Below, piece after piece: positions 52,184 through 62,821 of a stretch of DNA of 64,000 nt. The first letter of the stretch is position 1; every line of letters begins with the position of its first letter. The position numbers and the translations under genes were made by a program. The stretch comes from Bradyrhizobium diazoefficiens (GTDB taxonomy: Bacteria; Pseudomonadota; Alphaproteobacteria; Rhizobiales; Xanthobacteraceae): assembly GCF_018131185.1 (NCBI RefSeq), contig NZ_JAFCJE010000007.1, positions 124,001-188,000 of the forward strand, read 5' to 3'. The notes under the pieces are model-generated. The model was not told where the DNA came from and did not search any database. It saw only the letters and a program-made list of their open reading frames with translations.

Positions 52184-53737
52184 ATGACGTTCAGGAAAAG
52201 ACCCCCCGACCTGCTGGGAAACTCCGCGTGGAATGCGATGGCCTTCCTGCTGGCGGTGGTGCTGAACCTGGCCATCCTGCCTTTCGTGATCGTTCACCTC
52301 GGCCTCACCGCATTCGGCATCGCGGGGCTTGTCACCGCATGCATTGCGCCTGCCCTTGTGTTCAGCAACACGCTCGGATTGTCGACGGCGCGCGAGCTTG
52401 CGCAGCGACTGGAGCCGTCCGACCGCGACGATGCGCGACGCCTGTTCGCGACCGCGGTCATGCTTGCAGCTGGCGCGGGCGGCCTGATCACCATTTTCTT
52501 TCTGGTCGCCGGAGCTCCGCTTGCGCGGCTCGGATTTCATCTGGCCGGTCCAGCCGCCGAGGACCTTGGATGGGCCTTCGCGTTGGCCGCTCTCGGTTGG
52601 CTGAGCCAATGCGTGTCGGCGGTCTTCATTTCCTTATTCACCGCGCGGCAGGACTACCGCCGGATCGCTTCGACCGGCATTGTCAGCACCGTGGTCTCGA
52701 CCGTTTCAATGCTCCTCCTGATCCCTGCCGCCCCCCACGCATCGACTTTCCTCGGCTGCCAGGCGCTGGGGTTCGCGACCAGCCTGCTGATCGCAGTGGC
52801 CTGGTCGTGCGGTACACTGCGCGAATGGCTGGCACCGCCAGCGTTGCATCGCGAGGCGCTTGGCAGGCTGCTCCGGTTCGGCAGCTGGCAGGTCGCCGCG
52901 CAGGGCGGTGCGCTGCTCGCCGGGCAGGCCGATCGATATCTGCTCGGCGCGCTGCTTCAACCGCAGTTCGTCGGTTTTTATGGTGTTGCGCAACGTCTCC
53001 AGGAGGCGACCTATATCGGTATCCTGAAGGTCGGCGAAATCCTGTTTCCATACTTCAGCACGTTGCAAGGCGAGAGCGAGGACCGAAAGGCCGATCTGCT
53101 GTTCCGGTCTTCGTGGATTCTCAACGTCCTGGCCGCAAGTGCCCTGGGTGGATTGATTTCGGTGGCCGGCCCGCTGCTGCATGTCTGGACCGGCGCCGAA
53201 GTCGCGGCCGAGGCTGCGCGGGTTCTCGTCGTGCTGTCGATCGCCGGAATACTCGGATCGAGCGCGAACGTCTTCGGTTTTTACCTGCTGGCGCAGGGGC
53301 GGTCACGCTCCAACGCGCTCATCGCATTGATCACGGGTGTCGTCACACTCGTCACCAGCGCGTTCGCGTTGCCGCGTTTCGGATGGCATGCCGCGGGCTG
53401 GAGCGCATGCGCCGGCATGATCGCGCAGATGCTGACTGTCGTCTTCCTGCTGCGGCGCAATTTTAAGCTCGCCGGCATGTGGTCGCGTGTCGCGCATTGC
53501 GTATTGACGCCGCTTTGCATCGGGATCGCGATGGCGCTGGCAGTGCGGTACGGTCTCGACCGCATGCCGCTCCGGCTCGCGCCGTCCTGGTGGTCGGTGG
53601 GGGCCGTCTCGTCGCTGACGGCTGCGATCATCCTCGTGGTCGCGGTTGCCGCTTCGCAGTTGGGCCCGTATCGGAAGGTGTGCCGGCAAGATATTCGTTC
53701 GATCCTCGCTCGCTTCCTGCCCCTCAAGGCCGTCTAG
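52184..53737 (+). CDS. Polysaccharide flippase (Wzx/MATE-like)
   Basis: A 517-residue polytopic membrane protein with about 12-14 predicted helices. It begins RKRPPDLLGNSAWNAMAFLLAVVLNLAILPF, as in polysaccharide-biosynthesis flippases (RfbX/Wzx). It should move undecaprenyl-linked repeat units across the inner membrane. Start taken as ATG 52184; TTG 52175 is possible. It opens a run of plus-strand polysaccharide genes and stops 3 bases before the asparagine-synthase-like gene. Confidence 0.87.
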   Translation: MTFRKRPPDLLGNSAWNAMAFLLAVVLNLAILPFVIVHLGLTAFGIAGLVTACIAPALVFSNTLGLSTARELAQRLEPSDRDDARRLFATAVMLAAGAGGLITIFFLVAGAPLARLGFHLAGPAAEDLGWAFALAALGWLSQCVSAVFISLFTARQDYRRIASTGIVSTVVSTVSMLLLIPAAPHASTFLGCQALGFATSLLIAVAWSCGTLREWLAPPALHREALGRLLRFGSWQVAAQGGALLAGQADRYLLGALLQPQFVGFYGVAQRLQEATYIGILKVGEILFPYFSTLQGESEDRKADLLFRSSWILNVLAASALGGLISVAGPLLHVWTGAEVAAEAARVLVVLSIAGILGSSANVFGFYLLAQGRSRSNALIALITGVVTLVTSAFALPRFGWHAAGWSACAGMIAQMLTVVFLLRRNFKLAGMWSRVAHCVLTPLCIGIAMALAVRYGLDRMPLRLAPSWWSVGAVSSLTAAIILVVAVAASQLGPYRKVCRQDIRSILARFLPLKAV

Positions 53738-53740
53738 GAC

Positions 53741-55579
53741 ATGTGCGGAATCGCGGGCATCGTAAATCTGGGCGGCAATGCGGTGGAGCGGGCTGACATC
53801 TCGCGGCTGACGGGCCTGATCGCGCATCGTGGTCCGTTCGGCGAGGGGACCTGGTTCAGCGCAGACCGAAGCCTCGCATTCGGCCACCGCCGGCTGGCGA
53901 TCATCGATCCCGGCGAGGGCGGATATCAGCCGATGCTGTCTGCGGACGGCCGCCATGTGATCGTGTTCAATGGCGAAATCTACAATTTTCTCGAGCTGCG
54001 CCGCGAACTCGAGGGGCAGGGCGCGGTGTTCCGCAGCCAGTCCGATACCGAAGTGATCTTGGCGGCCTGGCAGGCCTGGCGGGAAGACATGCTGTCCCGC
54101 TTCAACGGCATGTGGGCTCTGGCGATCTTCGACACGGGCACGCGCGAATTGTTTCTTGCGCGCGATCGCTTCGGCATCAAGCCGCTGCTCTACGCGGCGT
54201 CGCCGGAGCGATTCATCTTCGCGTCCGAGCAGCGGGCGCTGGTGCGGAGCGGGCTGATCGATGCATCCGTTGACACGGAAGTGGCGCGCCGGCTGCTGCT
54301 CGACCCCTTCGGGATCGAAGGAAGCGAGCGAACCCTGTTTCGCCAGGTTCGCCGCCTGCAGGGCGGTCATTGCATGTGGCTGCGCCAGGGCAAGGTCAGT
54401 GTCAGGCGCTGGTGGCGGACGGTGGATCATCTGCCGACCGTGCCTGCCACCGAAGCCGAACGCGCCGCGCGCTTTCGCGAGCTGTTCCAGGACGCCGTGG
54501 CACTGCGCATGCGCAGCGATGTGCCGATCGGGACCTGCCTGTCTGGAGGTTTCGATTCATCGGCGGTGATCTGCACCATGGCGGCGCACGAGAAGGCGGG
54601 CATGGGGCCGCGCGACAGCGCCGCATGGCGTCATGCCTTTGTCGCGACGTTTCCCGGCGCCTCGAACGACGAGCGGCCGATGGCAGAGGAGGCCGCCGCC
54701 TGGGCTGAAGTTGCGCCGACCTTCCTCGAAATCGGGCAGGCGGATGCACTTGCAGACCTGGATCGGATTCTCGACGATCTCGATGACGTCTATATCGGGC
54801 TGCCCAGCGCCGTGTGGTTGATCTATCGGCAACTGAGGCGGCAGAACGTGACGGTGTCGCTGGACGGCCACGGCGCGGACGAGTTGATGGGCGCCTATTT
54901 GCAGCAAGGACAGGCGCGTGCATTCCGAATCCGGAACGCAGCCGAAGACCTCGCCTCGCGCTCGGCGCTGACCCGGCGCGGCGTGGATGTCCTGCGTGCG
55001 TTCGGCCTCAGGCGCCAGGGGGTGTACTTTCTGCGCGGCGGTCTGCGCGATCTTCCCGCTCAACTCCCGCTGACGGCGGAGGACGACGTGCTGCCGCGCG
55101 AATGGGGCGGCTTGAACAAGCGCCTCTACCGCATGTTTCACAGCACGGTGCTTCCCACCATCCTGCGCAACTTCGATCGTCTCTCGATGGCTCACGGCGT
55201 CGAAGTCCGCATGCCCTTCATGGACTGGCGCCTGGTGACGTACACGATGGCGCTTCCCGAAAGCAGCAAGTTCGCAGATGGCTACACCAAGGCGGTCGCC
55301 CGGCGGGCAATGGCCAATTTGATGCCGGAATCGATCCGGACCGCGCGCCGCAAGGTCGGCTTTAATTCACCGATGCCCGAATGGCTGAACGGACCTTTGG
55401 CCGGATGGACGGCGGACCTGCTCGACCGCGAGGTGCCGGCCTTTGCCGAAATGGTGGATGAAACGGCATTGCGCAGAGCGGTGAGCCGCTTGACGGCGTC
55501 GAAAACCTGGGACTGGGAGACGGTCGGTCGGATCTGGCCGTATTTGAACATGAAATGGATGTTGGCGAGGTACGCCTGA
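53741..55579 (+). CDS. asnB: Glutamine-hydrolysing asparagine synthase-like amidotransferase
   Basis: A 612-residue enzyme with an N-terminal class II glutaminase domain: Cys2 nucleophile in MCGIAGIVN, HRRLAIIDPGEGGYQP and VFNGEIYNF. The synthetase domain has the PP-loop SGGFDSSAV and DGHGADELMGAY. In polysaccharide loci such proteins may amidate uronic-acid residues instead of making free asparagine; which applies here is not shown. ATG 53741 comes 3 bases after the flippase stop, and 3 bases separate its end from the next gene. Confidence 0.9.
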   Translation: MCGIAGIVNLGGNAVERADISRLTGLIAHRGPFGEGTWFSADRSLAFGHRRLAIIDPGEGGYQPMLSADGRHVIVFNGEIYNFLELRRELEGQGAVFRSQSDTEVILAAWQAWREDMLSRFNGMWALAIFDTGTRELFLARDRFGIKPLLYAASPERFIFASEQRALVRSGLIDASVDTEVARRLLLDPFGIEGSERTLFRQVRRLQGGHCMWLRQGKVSVRRWWRTVDHLPTVPATEAERAARFRELFQDAVALRMRSDVPIGTCLSGGFDSSAVICTMAAHEKAGMGPRDSAAWRHAFVATFPGASNDERPMAEEAAAWAEVAPTFLEIGQADALADLDRILDDLDDVYIGLPSAVWLIYRQLRRQNVTVSLDGHGADELMGAYLQQGQARAFRIRNAAEDLASRSALTRRGVDVLRAFGLRRQGVYFLRGGLRDLPAQLPLTAEDDVLPREWGGLNKRLYRMFHSTVLPTILRNFDRLSMAHGVEVRMPFMDWRLVTYTMALPESSKFADGYTKAVARRAMANLMPESIRTARRKVGFNSPMPEWLNGPLAGWTADLLDREVPAFAEMVDETALRRAVSRLTASKTWDWETVGRIWPYLNMKWMLARYA

Positions 55580-55582
55580 GCG

Positions 55583-56671
55583 ATGCGCCTGTTCCAGAAT
55601 AGCGCCCTCTACCCGTCCTATCTGCTGCGGCTGAACCAGCTCGCGGCGAATACCCATAGCTTCGCGGAGCGGCGGGATGTGTTCTTGCATGACCGTTTCG
55701 GCGCGGCGCATTTCCTCAAGCCTGTGCTCGATGCATCGCCGGAAGCCTTTTTCACCAATGGCGACGACGAGATCCTGCAGCGCCGCTGGGCGCGCGAGCA
55801 GGGCATGTCGGGCGAGCCGACCCTCGAGGCCATCCTGCTTGCGCAGATCGAGCATCACGCCACCGAGGTGTTCTACAACCTCGATCCGGTGCGTTATCCG
55901 AGCGCCTTCGTCGCCAAGCTGCCGGGCTGTGTCAAGACGGCGTTGTGCTGGCGTGCGGCGCCGTCAGGAAATGCCGATTTCACGGCGTATGGCGCCGTGC
56001 TGGGAAACTTTCCGTCGATCCTCGACATTTGGCGCGGCAAGGGATGCCGGGCCGAATTGTTCTTTCCGGCACATGATCCCGTGATGGACGAGTATGGCCA
56101 CGGCGAACGCCCGATCGACGTCGTCTTCGTCGGCGGCTACTCGCGGCACCATCGGGCGCGCGCCCGGACGCTGGAGCAGGTCGCGCAGCTCGCGGCCAGT
56201 CGCAACATCGTGCTGTGTCTCGATGCCTCGCGTCTGACCAGGCTCGCCGAGACCGCGCTCGGACGATTGCTCCCGCTGCGCAAGCACCGGCGTCCCGATG
56301 CCATCGCCGCCATTGCGAAGCCTCCCGTGTTTGGGAGGGACCTCTACGAACTGATCGGGTCGTCGAAGATCGTGCTCAACGGCGCGATCGACATGGCTGG
56401 CACTGATCGCGGCAATATGCGTTGCTTCGAGGCGATGGGTTGCGGCGGGTTGCTCGTCTCCGACGCCGGGGGGTATCCGGAGGGTATGGAGGAGGGGCGC
56501 ACCATCGAGACCTACGATACCCCGGAGCAGGCCGTCGAGGTCATTTCTCGAAGCTTGCAGGACTGGCCGAGGTCGGCGGAGATCGCCGCCCTTGGCCGGG
56601 CCCGCGTCCGGGACGTCTACCGCAAGGACGTGCAATGGAAGCAGTTCGGCGATCTCGTCGGACGGATTTAG
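55583..56671 (+). CDS. Glycosyltransferase of the CgeB-like/GT4-related type
   Basis: A 362-residue GT-B-like protein with no membrane segment. The second half carries the recognisable site: DVVFVGGYSRHHRARARTLEQ, DLYELIGSSKIVLNGAIDMAGTDRGNMRCFEAMGCGGLLVSDAGGYPEGM, then a closing helix. This fits a sugar transferase that uses a nucleotide-sugar donor. The donor and acceptor are unknown. ATG 55583 is 3 bases after the asnB-like stop. Confidence 0.82.
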   Translation: MRLFQNSALYPSYLLRLNQLAANTHSFAERRDVFLHDRFGAAHFLKPVLDASPEAFFTNGDDEILQRRWAREQGMSGEPTLEAILLAQIEHHATEVFYNLDPVRYPSAFVAKLPGCVKTALCWRAAPSGNADFTAYGAVLGNFPSILDIWRGKGCRAELFFPAHDPVMDEYGHGERPIDVVFVGGYSRHHRARARTLEQVAQLAASRNIVLCLDASRLTRLAETALGRLLPLRKHRRPDAIAAIAKPPVFGRDLYELIGSSKIVLNGAIDMAGTDRGNMRCFEAMGCGGLLVSDAGGYPEGMEEGRTIETYDTPEQAVEVISRSLQDWPRSAEIAALGRARVRDVYRKDVQWKQFGDLVGRI

Positions 56672-56714
56672 CCGTGCTAGAGCGTCCCGGACGACGCGAT
56701 TTTCAGTGGATTGC

Positions 56715-57320
56715 ATGAACCTCAACTTTCTGATTCAGCGGTTCACCGGCCGCAATGTCGACTACATGGTCCAGCGGATGGTTGGACGTGCGACGTGCCG
56801 TCTCGGTGCTGGCGCTGTGCTCGGCGCCGACGCCAGGATGAGGAATATCTGCGGCGACACCGACAAGATCGACATTGGCGCGCAGAGCCGAATTTTCGGC
56901 GAACTCATGACCTTCGCCCATGGTGGGCAGATCAGGATCGGCGAATGGTGTTATGTCGGCGAGGGGACGCGGATCTGGTCCGCCGCCTCCATCGAGATTG
57001 GAAACCGGGTTCTGATCTCCCATTCGGCGAATGTATTCGACAGTCTGACTCATCCGATCGGGGCGGCCGCGCGACACGAACAGGTCCGACAGATATTCAC
57101 GAGCGGTCATCCACGTGAGCTTTCGCTCGACGAAGCCCCGGTTCGGATCTGCGATGATGCCTGGGTTGGCGCGGGTGCGATGGTGCTACGCGGCGTAACG
57201 GTTGGCGAGGGGGCAGTGGTAGCGGCCGGCGCGGTCGTCACCAAGGACGTGCCGGCCTTCTCGATCGTGGCCGGAAACCCGGCGGTGCTGGTCAGGGAGC
57301 TCCGGCCCGATGAGCGGTAA
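56715..57320 (+). CDS. Hexapeptide-repeat acyltransferase
   Basis: A 201-residue left-handed beta-helix acyltransferase. Hexapeptide-type coils run from RLGAGAVLGADARM to DDAWVGAGAMVLRGVTVGEGAVVAAGAVVTKDVPAFSIVAGNPA, the signature end of the family. It probably O-acetylates a sugar of the polysaccharide. ATG 56715 is chosen; the frame is open upstream but overlaps the preceding gene. It overlaps the methyltransferase gene by 11 bases. Confidence 0.87.
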   Translation: MNLNFLIQRFTGRNVDYMVQRMVGRATCRLGAGAVLGADARMRNICGDTDKIDIGAQSRIFGELMTFAHGGQIRIGEWCYVGEGTRIWSAASIEIGNRVLISHSANVFDSLTHPIGAAARHEQVRQIFTSGHPRELSLDEAPVRICDDAWVGAGAMVLRGVTVGEGAVVAAGAVVTKDVPAFSIVAGNPAVLVRELRPDER

Positions 57321-58161
57321 CGGGAAGTTCACGACGTGGGAGGAAGCCGTGGTCTGGCTGCGCAATCAGCCGAATCAGGGCCAGCTCGTGCGCGACGCCT
57401 TCTACGATGATCCGCTGGCCGCGGCTGCCGAGCGCTATTTTCGAAGTTCCGAGTGGCAGGCGATTGCGGCGCTGCTGTCCGGCCGCTCCGGCTCGGCGCT
57501 CGACGTCGGCGCCGGTCGCGGCATTGCGAGCTACGCGCTGGCTCGCAGTGGATTTGAGGTAACTGCCCTCGAGCCCGATGGCAGCGCGATCGTCGGTGCG
57601 GCGGCGATCCGCGATCTGGCGGCCGAGACAAAGCTGCCGATCCACGTGGTCGAGGAATTCTCGGAGCGCCTGCCGTTCGTGGACGAAACGTTCGATCTCG
57701 TATTTGCGCGCGCGGTGCTGCATCATATGCGCGACCTCGACGGCGCCTGCCGCGAGATGTTTCGTGTGCTTCGCCCCGGCGGGATGCTGATCGCCGCGCG
57801 GGAGCATGTGATCAGCAAGGAAAGCGATCTTCTGCAGTTCCTCGATCAGCACCCGCTGCATCGCCTTTACGGCGGCGAGCATGCCTACCTGCTCAACCGT
57901 TATACCGGTGCGCTGAAATCGGCCGGCTTTGCGGCTGTCGAGACGCTGGCTCCGCTGCAAAGTCCCATCAATCTGTTTCCCTACACGATGGAGACGCTGC
58001 GATCCGCGGTTGTCGAAAGGCTGACGAGGAAGATTCCAGTCGGTCCGCTGTGGCGCGCGGCCTTTGCTTCGCAGCGTGTCTTCGTATCGCTGCTTTCGCT
58101 GGCCAAGGGCTTTGACCGTCGGCCTGGCCGGCTCTATTCGTTCGTTTGTCACAAGGTTTAG
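57310..58161 (+). CDS. SAM-dependent methyltransferase (class I)
   Basis: A 283-residue class I methyltransferase. Motif I ALDVGAGRGIASYAL binds S-adenosylmethionine, followed by the acidic residue in VTALEPDG and motif IV FDLVFARAVLHHM. It then runs LREMFRVLRPGG-like (REMFRVLRPGGMLIAAREH). It probably methylates a sugar or a lipid-linked intermediate; small-molecule and protein targets cannot be excluded. ATG 57310 overlaps the acyltransferase. Confidence 0.87.
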   Translation: MSGNGKFTTWEEAVVWLRNQPNQGQLVRDAFYDDPLAAAAERYFRSSEWQAIAALLSGRSGSALDVGAGRGIASYALARSGFEVTALEPDGSAIVGAAAIRDLAAETKLPIHVVEEFSERLPFVDETFDLVFARAVLHHMRDLDGACREMFRVLRPGGMLIAAREHVISKESDLLQFLDQHPLHRLYGGEHAYLLNRYTGALKSAGFAAVETLAPLQSPINLFPYTMETLRSAVVERLTRKIPVGPLWRAAFASQRVFVSLLSLAKGFDRRPGRLYSFVCHKV

Positions 58162-58164
58162 ATC

Positions 58165-59097
58165 ATGTCCGCGTGGGTCACCGGTGCGAACGGGTTCATC
58201 GGCCGTCATCTCGTTCGCGAGCTGGCAGGCGCCGGGCGTGCAGTTCATGGCCTTGGTCACGGCGCGCTCGATGCAGCCGATGCGCGCGCCCTCGGCTTGC
58301 AGACGTGGATCAACGGCGAGGTTGACGCGGCCAACCTGAGTGCGCTCGCCGCTGCGCGCGGGTTGCCGTCGCAGATCTTCCATCTAGCGGGTGGATCGTC
58401 GGTCGGGCCGTCGATCGCGCGCCCGTTCGAGGACTTTTCGCGGACGGTGACGAGCACGGCACGCCTGCTCGAATGGCTTCGAAGCTCTGCACCGGCGTGC
58501 CGTCTGGTGGTCGCGTCGAGCGCGGCGGTCTACGGTTCGGAGCATGCCGGTCCGATTCCCGAAAGCGCCGCACTCGCGCCGATGTCGCCCTATGGTCATC
58601 ACAAGCTGATGATGGAGCAGCTGTGCCGGAGCTATGCGCAGAGTTTCGGCATTCGCTGCACTGTCGTGCGGTTGTTCTCGGTCTACGGTCCGAACCTTCG
58701 CAAGCAGCTGCTCTGGGACATCTGCTCACGGCTGAGCAGGGATGAACGGTCTCTCGATCTGGGAGGGACCGGGGCCGAGATAAGGGACTGGACCGACGTC
58801 CGCGATGTCGTTCGCTTGCTGGCCCGCGTTGCAGAGGAGGTTCACCAGGATGAATTCCGGCCGATCAATGGCGGCTCGGGACGCGGCACGAGCGTCGCCG
58901 ATATTGCCGACGGCCTGATCCGGAATTGGGGAAGCAACACCGTCGTTCGTTATTCCGGCGTGGCGCGGCCGGGCGACCCGGTCAGCCTGCTGGCGGATAA
59001 CGGGCGTTTGCGCGAGATGAATTTCGACTGGCGGTTGCCGTTGGAGCGCGGTCTTGCCGATTACGTCGAATGGTTCAGGGGCCCCGGCCGTGCCTAA
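58165..59097 (+). CDS. NAD-dependent nucleotide-sugar epimerase/dehydratase
   Basis: A 310-residue extended SDR. The N-terminal cofactor motif is VTGANGFIGRHL. The catalytic Ser is in LVVASSAAVYGSE, and Tyr and Lys are in PYGHHKLMMEQL. It ends with a sugar-binding region (DWTDVRDVVRLLARV, NGGSGRGTSVADIADGL). It resembles GDP-4-keto-6-deoxymannose reductases and UDP-glucose 4-epimerases; the exact reaction is not resolved. Its end overlaps the next gene by 8 bases. Confidence 0.86.
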   Translation: MSAWVTGANGFIGRHLVRELAGAGRAVHGLGHGALDAADARALGLQTWINGEVDAANLSALAAARGLPSQIFHLAGGSSVGPSIARPFEDFSRTVTSTARLLEWLRSSAPACRLVVASSAAVYGSEHAGPIPESAALAPMSPYGHHKLMMEQLCRSYAQSFGIRCTVVRLFSVYGPNLRKQLLWDICSRLSRDERSLDLGGTGAEIRDWTDVRDVVRLLARVAEEVHQDEFRPINGGSGRGTSVADIADGLIRNWGSNTVVRYSGVARPGDPVSLLADNGRLREMNFDWRLPLERGLADYVEWFRGPGRA

Positions 59098-60283
59098 GCG
59101 CGCACCGCTGCGGATTGCGTTCACCAACGTCCCGCGACGCCTATGGGCGGGCGGTTACAACTATCAACGCAATCTGTTCGAGGTGCTCAACCGGCATTCT
59201 CCGGGAATGGTGGTCCCTGTGCTGTTTGCCGGAACGACGGACGATCCCGATGAGATCGCGGCCTTGGCCAGCATTCCCGGCGTCGAGGTCGTGCGCTCGC
59301 CGGTGTTCGATCACGGCGCGACCGGACTTGCCCGCACGACGGATCTCGCTCGAGCGATCGTCTTTGGCTTGGACGCGCCTGCCGTTGCCGAATTCAAGGC
59401 CAACGGGATCGACATGGTGTTCGAATCCGCGCGCTTCTTTGGCTGGCGCCTGCCATTTCCGGCAGTCGCATGGTTCCCGGATTTTCAGCATCGCCTGCTT
59501 CCCCATCTTTTCTCCAGGGCCGCCTATTGGCGGCGTGATCTCGGCTTTCGGGCTCAGATCGCGTCTGGTCGGCACATCATGCTGAGCAGCGCCAGCGCGC
59601 TCGGCGATCTCAGGAAGTTCTATCCGGCCAGTTCGAACGGCGTCTCGGTCGTTCGGTTTGCGAGCGAGCCCCCTGTCGGCCTGCTCACCACGAATCCGTC
59701 TGACGTGATCGCCCGCTATGATCTTCCGCGACGGTATTTCTATCTGCCCAACCAGTTCTGGCGGCACAAGAATCACCGGCTCGTGGTCGATGCGCTCGAT
59801 CTGCTGAAGTCTCGGGGGCGCGACGTCGTCGTCGCGGCCTCTGGAAATACGGAGGACTTCCGCGAGTCCGGCCTTTTCGACAGGACCATGAGCGAGGTCA
59901 GCTCGCGCGGGCTGGAGCCGAACTTCAAGCATCTCGGAATGATCCCGCTGGATCATGTCTACGCCCTCCTGCGTGCATCGATGGCGCTCATCAATCCTTC
60001 GGAATGCGAGGGGTGGAGCACGACGGTCGAGGAAGCGAAGTCGTTCGGTGTCCCGATGATTCTGTCCGACATCGATGTCCATCGCGAACAGACCGGGGGT
60101 AGCGCGCGATACTTCGGCATTCGAGACGCCGCGGCGCTGGCCGATCAAATGTTGCAGGTTGCGCAAGCCGCCGAGGCTGCGACCGTCCGCAATCTGTTGC
60201 CGAACCTCGAGCAGCGCGTCGAGGCGTTCGTTGCGGATTTCATCCGGCTGACTCGGGACGTGATGGAGTCACGGGCCGGCTGA
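59090..60283 (+). CDS. Glycosyltransferase family 1/4 protein
   Basis: A 397-residue GT-B glycosyltransferase. It starts LRIAFTNVPRRLWAGGYNYQRNLFEVL, with the glycine-rich loop that holds the donor. The second domain has RYFYLPNQFWRHKNHRLVVDALDLL and SMALINPSECEGWSTTVEEAKSFGVPMILSDIDVHRE, the usual E-x7-E-like donor site. Start GTG 59090, overlapping the epimerase end. It converges on the candidate polymerase gene 13 bases away. Confidence 0.86.
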   Translation: MPKRAPLRIAFTNVPRRLWAGGYNYQRNLFEVLNRHSPGMVVPVLFAGTTDDPDEIAALASIPGVEVVRSPVFDHGATGLARTTDLARAIVFGLDAPAVAEFKANGIDMVFESARFFGWRLPFPAVAWFPDFQHRLLPHLFSRAAYWRRDLGFRAQIASGRHIMLSSASALGDLRKFYPASSNGVSVVRFASEPPVGLLTTNPSDVIARYDLPRRYFYLPNQFWRHKNHRLVVDALDLLKSRGRDVVVAASGNTEDFRESGLFDRTMSEVSSRGLEPNFKHLGMIPLDHVYALLRASMALINPSECEGWSTTVEEAKSFGVPMILSDIDVHREQTGGSARYFGIRDAAALADQMLQVAQAAEAATVRNLLPNLEQRVEAFVADFIRLTRDVMESRAG

Positions 60284-60296
60284 GCACGCGGCCCAA

Positions 60297-61601
60297 CTAG
60301 ACCTTCGGTGCAAAGATACTCCGAGGCACCACATACCAGAGCAGGAACATAAGGGCCGTTCCGTGCGTGAGGAGCGCGACCGTAAGCGGCACGTTGAGCA
60401 GAACGTGGGGCAACGTTCCGGCGGAGATCAGTACGAGGCGGGGCGGCAGCCCCGCCGACGTCCGATTGCCAACCGCGAGCACCAGGCCGGATGCGAGCGC
60501 GGTCAGAGGCGCAAGATACGGTCCGACGGAGGCAATGCCCTCAGTCGCAAACAGCGATGCATTGACTTGTCCGAAACCGTAGGTGTTCTGCATCACCACC
60601 GCCAGCGGTTCGTCATAGGGACAATGCATCAGCGGCTTGAGGACGGAGATCTGGCAGAACCAGGTCAGCGGGTGGTTCGCGAAGAAGTGGTTGTAGAGGT
60701 CGAGCGCGCCTGATGCCGTCGCCATCATCCGGATGTTGACGATGTCGAAATATCTGCCCGGAATGCTCCTCAGGCTCGGCTCTGTCAGCCAGATCACGAG
60801 TAGTCCTATCAGCATCGGGACGAAAATCGAGGCAATGACCGATGCTCTCGCTTCCAGAAGCCGTGACAGCACGACCAGCGTGATCAGCCAGGCCGGCGTG
60901 AAGAACGCGAATTTCGTCAACGTGACGGGATAGAACAACAGAAGCAGGACCAGGACCAGGACGGCGCGGACGCGATGGCCGAGCAGCCAGTAGCAGGCGA
61001 AGGCGAACGGCAGCAGCGTGCTGGAAACCCACCCTATGAGATATCGCAGCGCTCCCGGAAATTCGAGGGCGTCGCGATAGTCGTAAATGCGCGCGACCGA
61101 GACCATTCGGAAATTGTAGGTGGAAGCGACCGCGAGGGTAGCGATGGAGACCGCCAGAATGAGCGTCAGCAAATGCTCGAAGCGGGCGTTGGACAGGGGC
61201 ACGAATTGCCGCAGCGGCGCCCCGATGAACAAAACGGGGATCAGGAAGAGCAGCAGCGCCAATGCCGCCGAAACTCCTGCAAGCAATCGCGGGTAGTTGT
61301 AGTCGGAGAAGACGTCGATCCACAGGAAGCCCAGGATCATCGTGTAAAAATAGAATCCGACGAAATAGCCGAAGCTGAAGCGGGCGGAGGCGAATAGCAG
61401 CGAGACGACGGAAAAGCCGGCCGCAACGAGAACCGCGATCCAGAGGCGTTTCGGATCGAAGTCGATGGAAAGCTGGAAGGTCGCGACCTCGATCAGCGAC
61501 AGGCAGGTAACGGCGCTGTGCAGCAGGACCAGTTTCGTCAGCGCTGCTTTCGAGTCCAGGCGGGCGCGCAGATCGCTGATGATGCCGGGCGGTGCGCTCA
61601 T
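60297..61601 (-). CDS. Polytopic membrane protein, candidate Wzy-type polysaccharide polymerase
   Basis: A 434-residue membrane protein with about 11 predicted helices and one large periplasmic loop (about 275-360, containing RSIPGRYFDIVNIRMMATASGALDLYNHFFANHPLTWFC and CPYDEP). That topology is typical of O-antigen or exopolysaccharide polymerases, which share little sequence. The flanking flippase and transferase genes support this; the assignment rests on topology and context. It is transcribed opposite to the neighbouring transferase. Confidence 0.68.
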   Translation of the reverse strand: MSAPPGIISDLRARLDSKAALTKLVLLHSAVTCLSLIEVATFQLSIDFDPKRLWIAVLVAAGFSVVSLLFASARFSFGYFVGFYFYTMILGFLWIDVFSDYNYPRLLAGVSAALALLLFLIPVLFIGAPLRQFVPLSNARFEHLLTLILAVSIATLAVASTYNFRMVSVARIYDYRDALEFPGALRYLIGWVSSTLLPFAFACYWLLGHRVRAVLVLVLLLLFYPVTLTKFAFFTPAWLITLVVLSRLLEARASVIASIFVPMLIGLLVIWLTEPSLRSIPGRYFDIVNIRMMATASGALDLYNHFFANHPLTWFCQISVLKPLMHCPYDEPLAVVMQNTYGFGQVNASLFATEGIASVGPYLAPLTALASGLVLAVGNRTSAGLPPRLVLISAGTLPHVLLNVPLTVALLTHGTALMFLLWYVVPRSIFAPKV

Positions 61602-61640
61602 GGCCTTAGCTCGCTGCGAACGACGGGAGTTGCGAGCAGA

Positions 61641-62603
<963 letters not shown>

Positions 62604-62821
62604 GGTCGGTTCCAGCTGGGTCGCGGGACGGTCTTGCCCCGGTGCGGCGGGCAGAGTGGTATCGGCTACGGGCGAAAACGCCAATAGCTTTGCAAGAGGG
62701 TAATTAAATACCTCTTGACATCGAAAGTTGCTTGAGAGCCGATGATTTTCCAGGTCTCGCCACTTCGTATAGAAGCCGTCGGGAATACGCGGGGAGCGGG
62801 CCTCCCGTTCGGAGCAAACGA
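62604..62821. promoter_or_regulatory. Divergent promoter region between the UXS-like gene and rfbF
   Basis: 218 bases with an AT-rich centre around 62690-62720 (TTTGCAAGAGGGTAATTAAA). Promoters for both directions must lie here. No clear operator palindrome is seen. Confidence 0.4.
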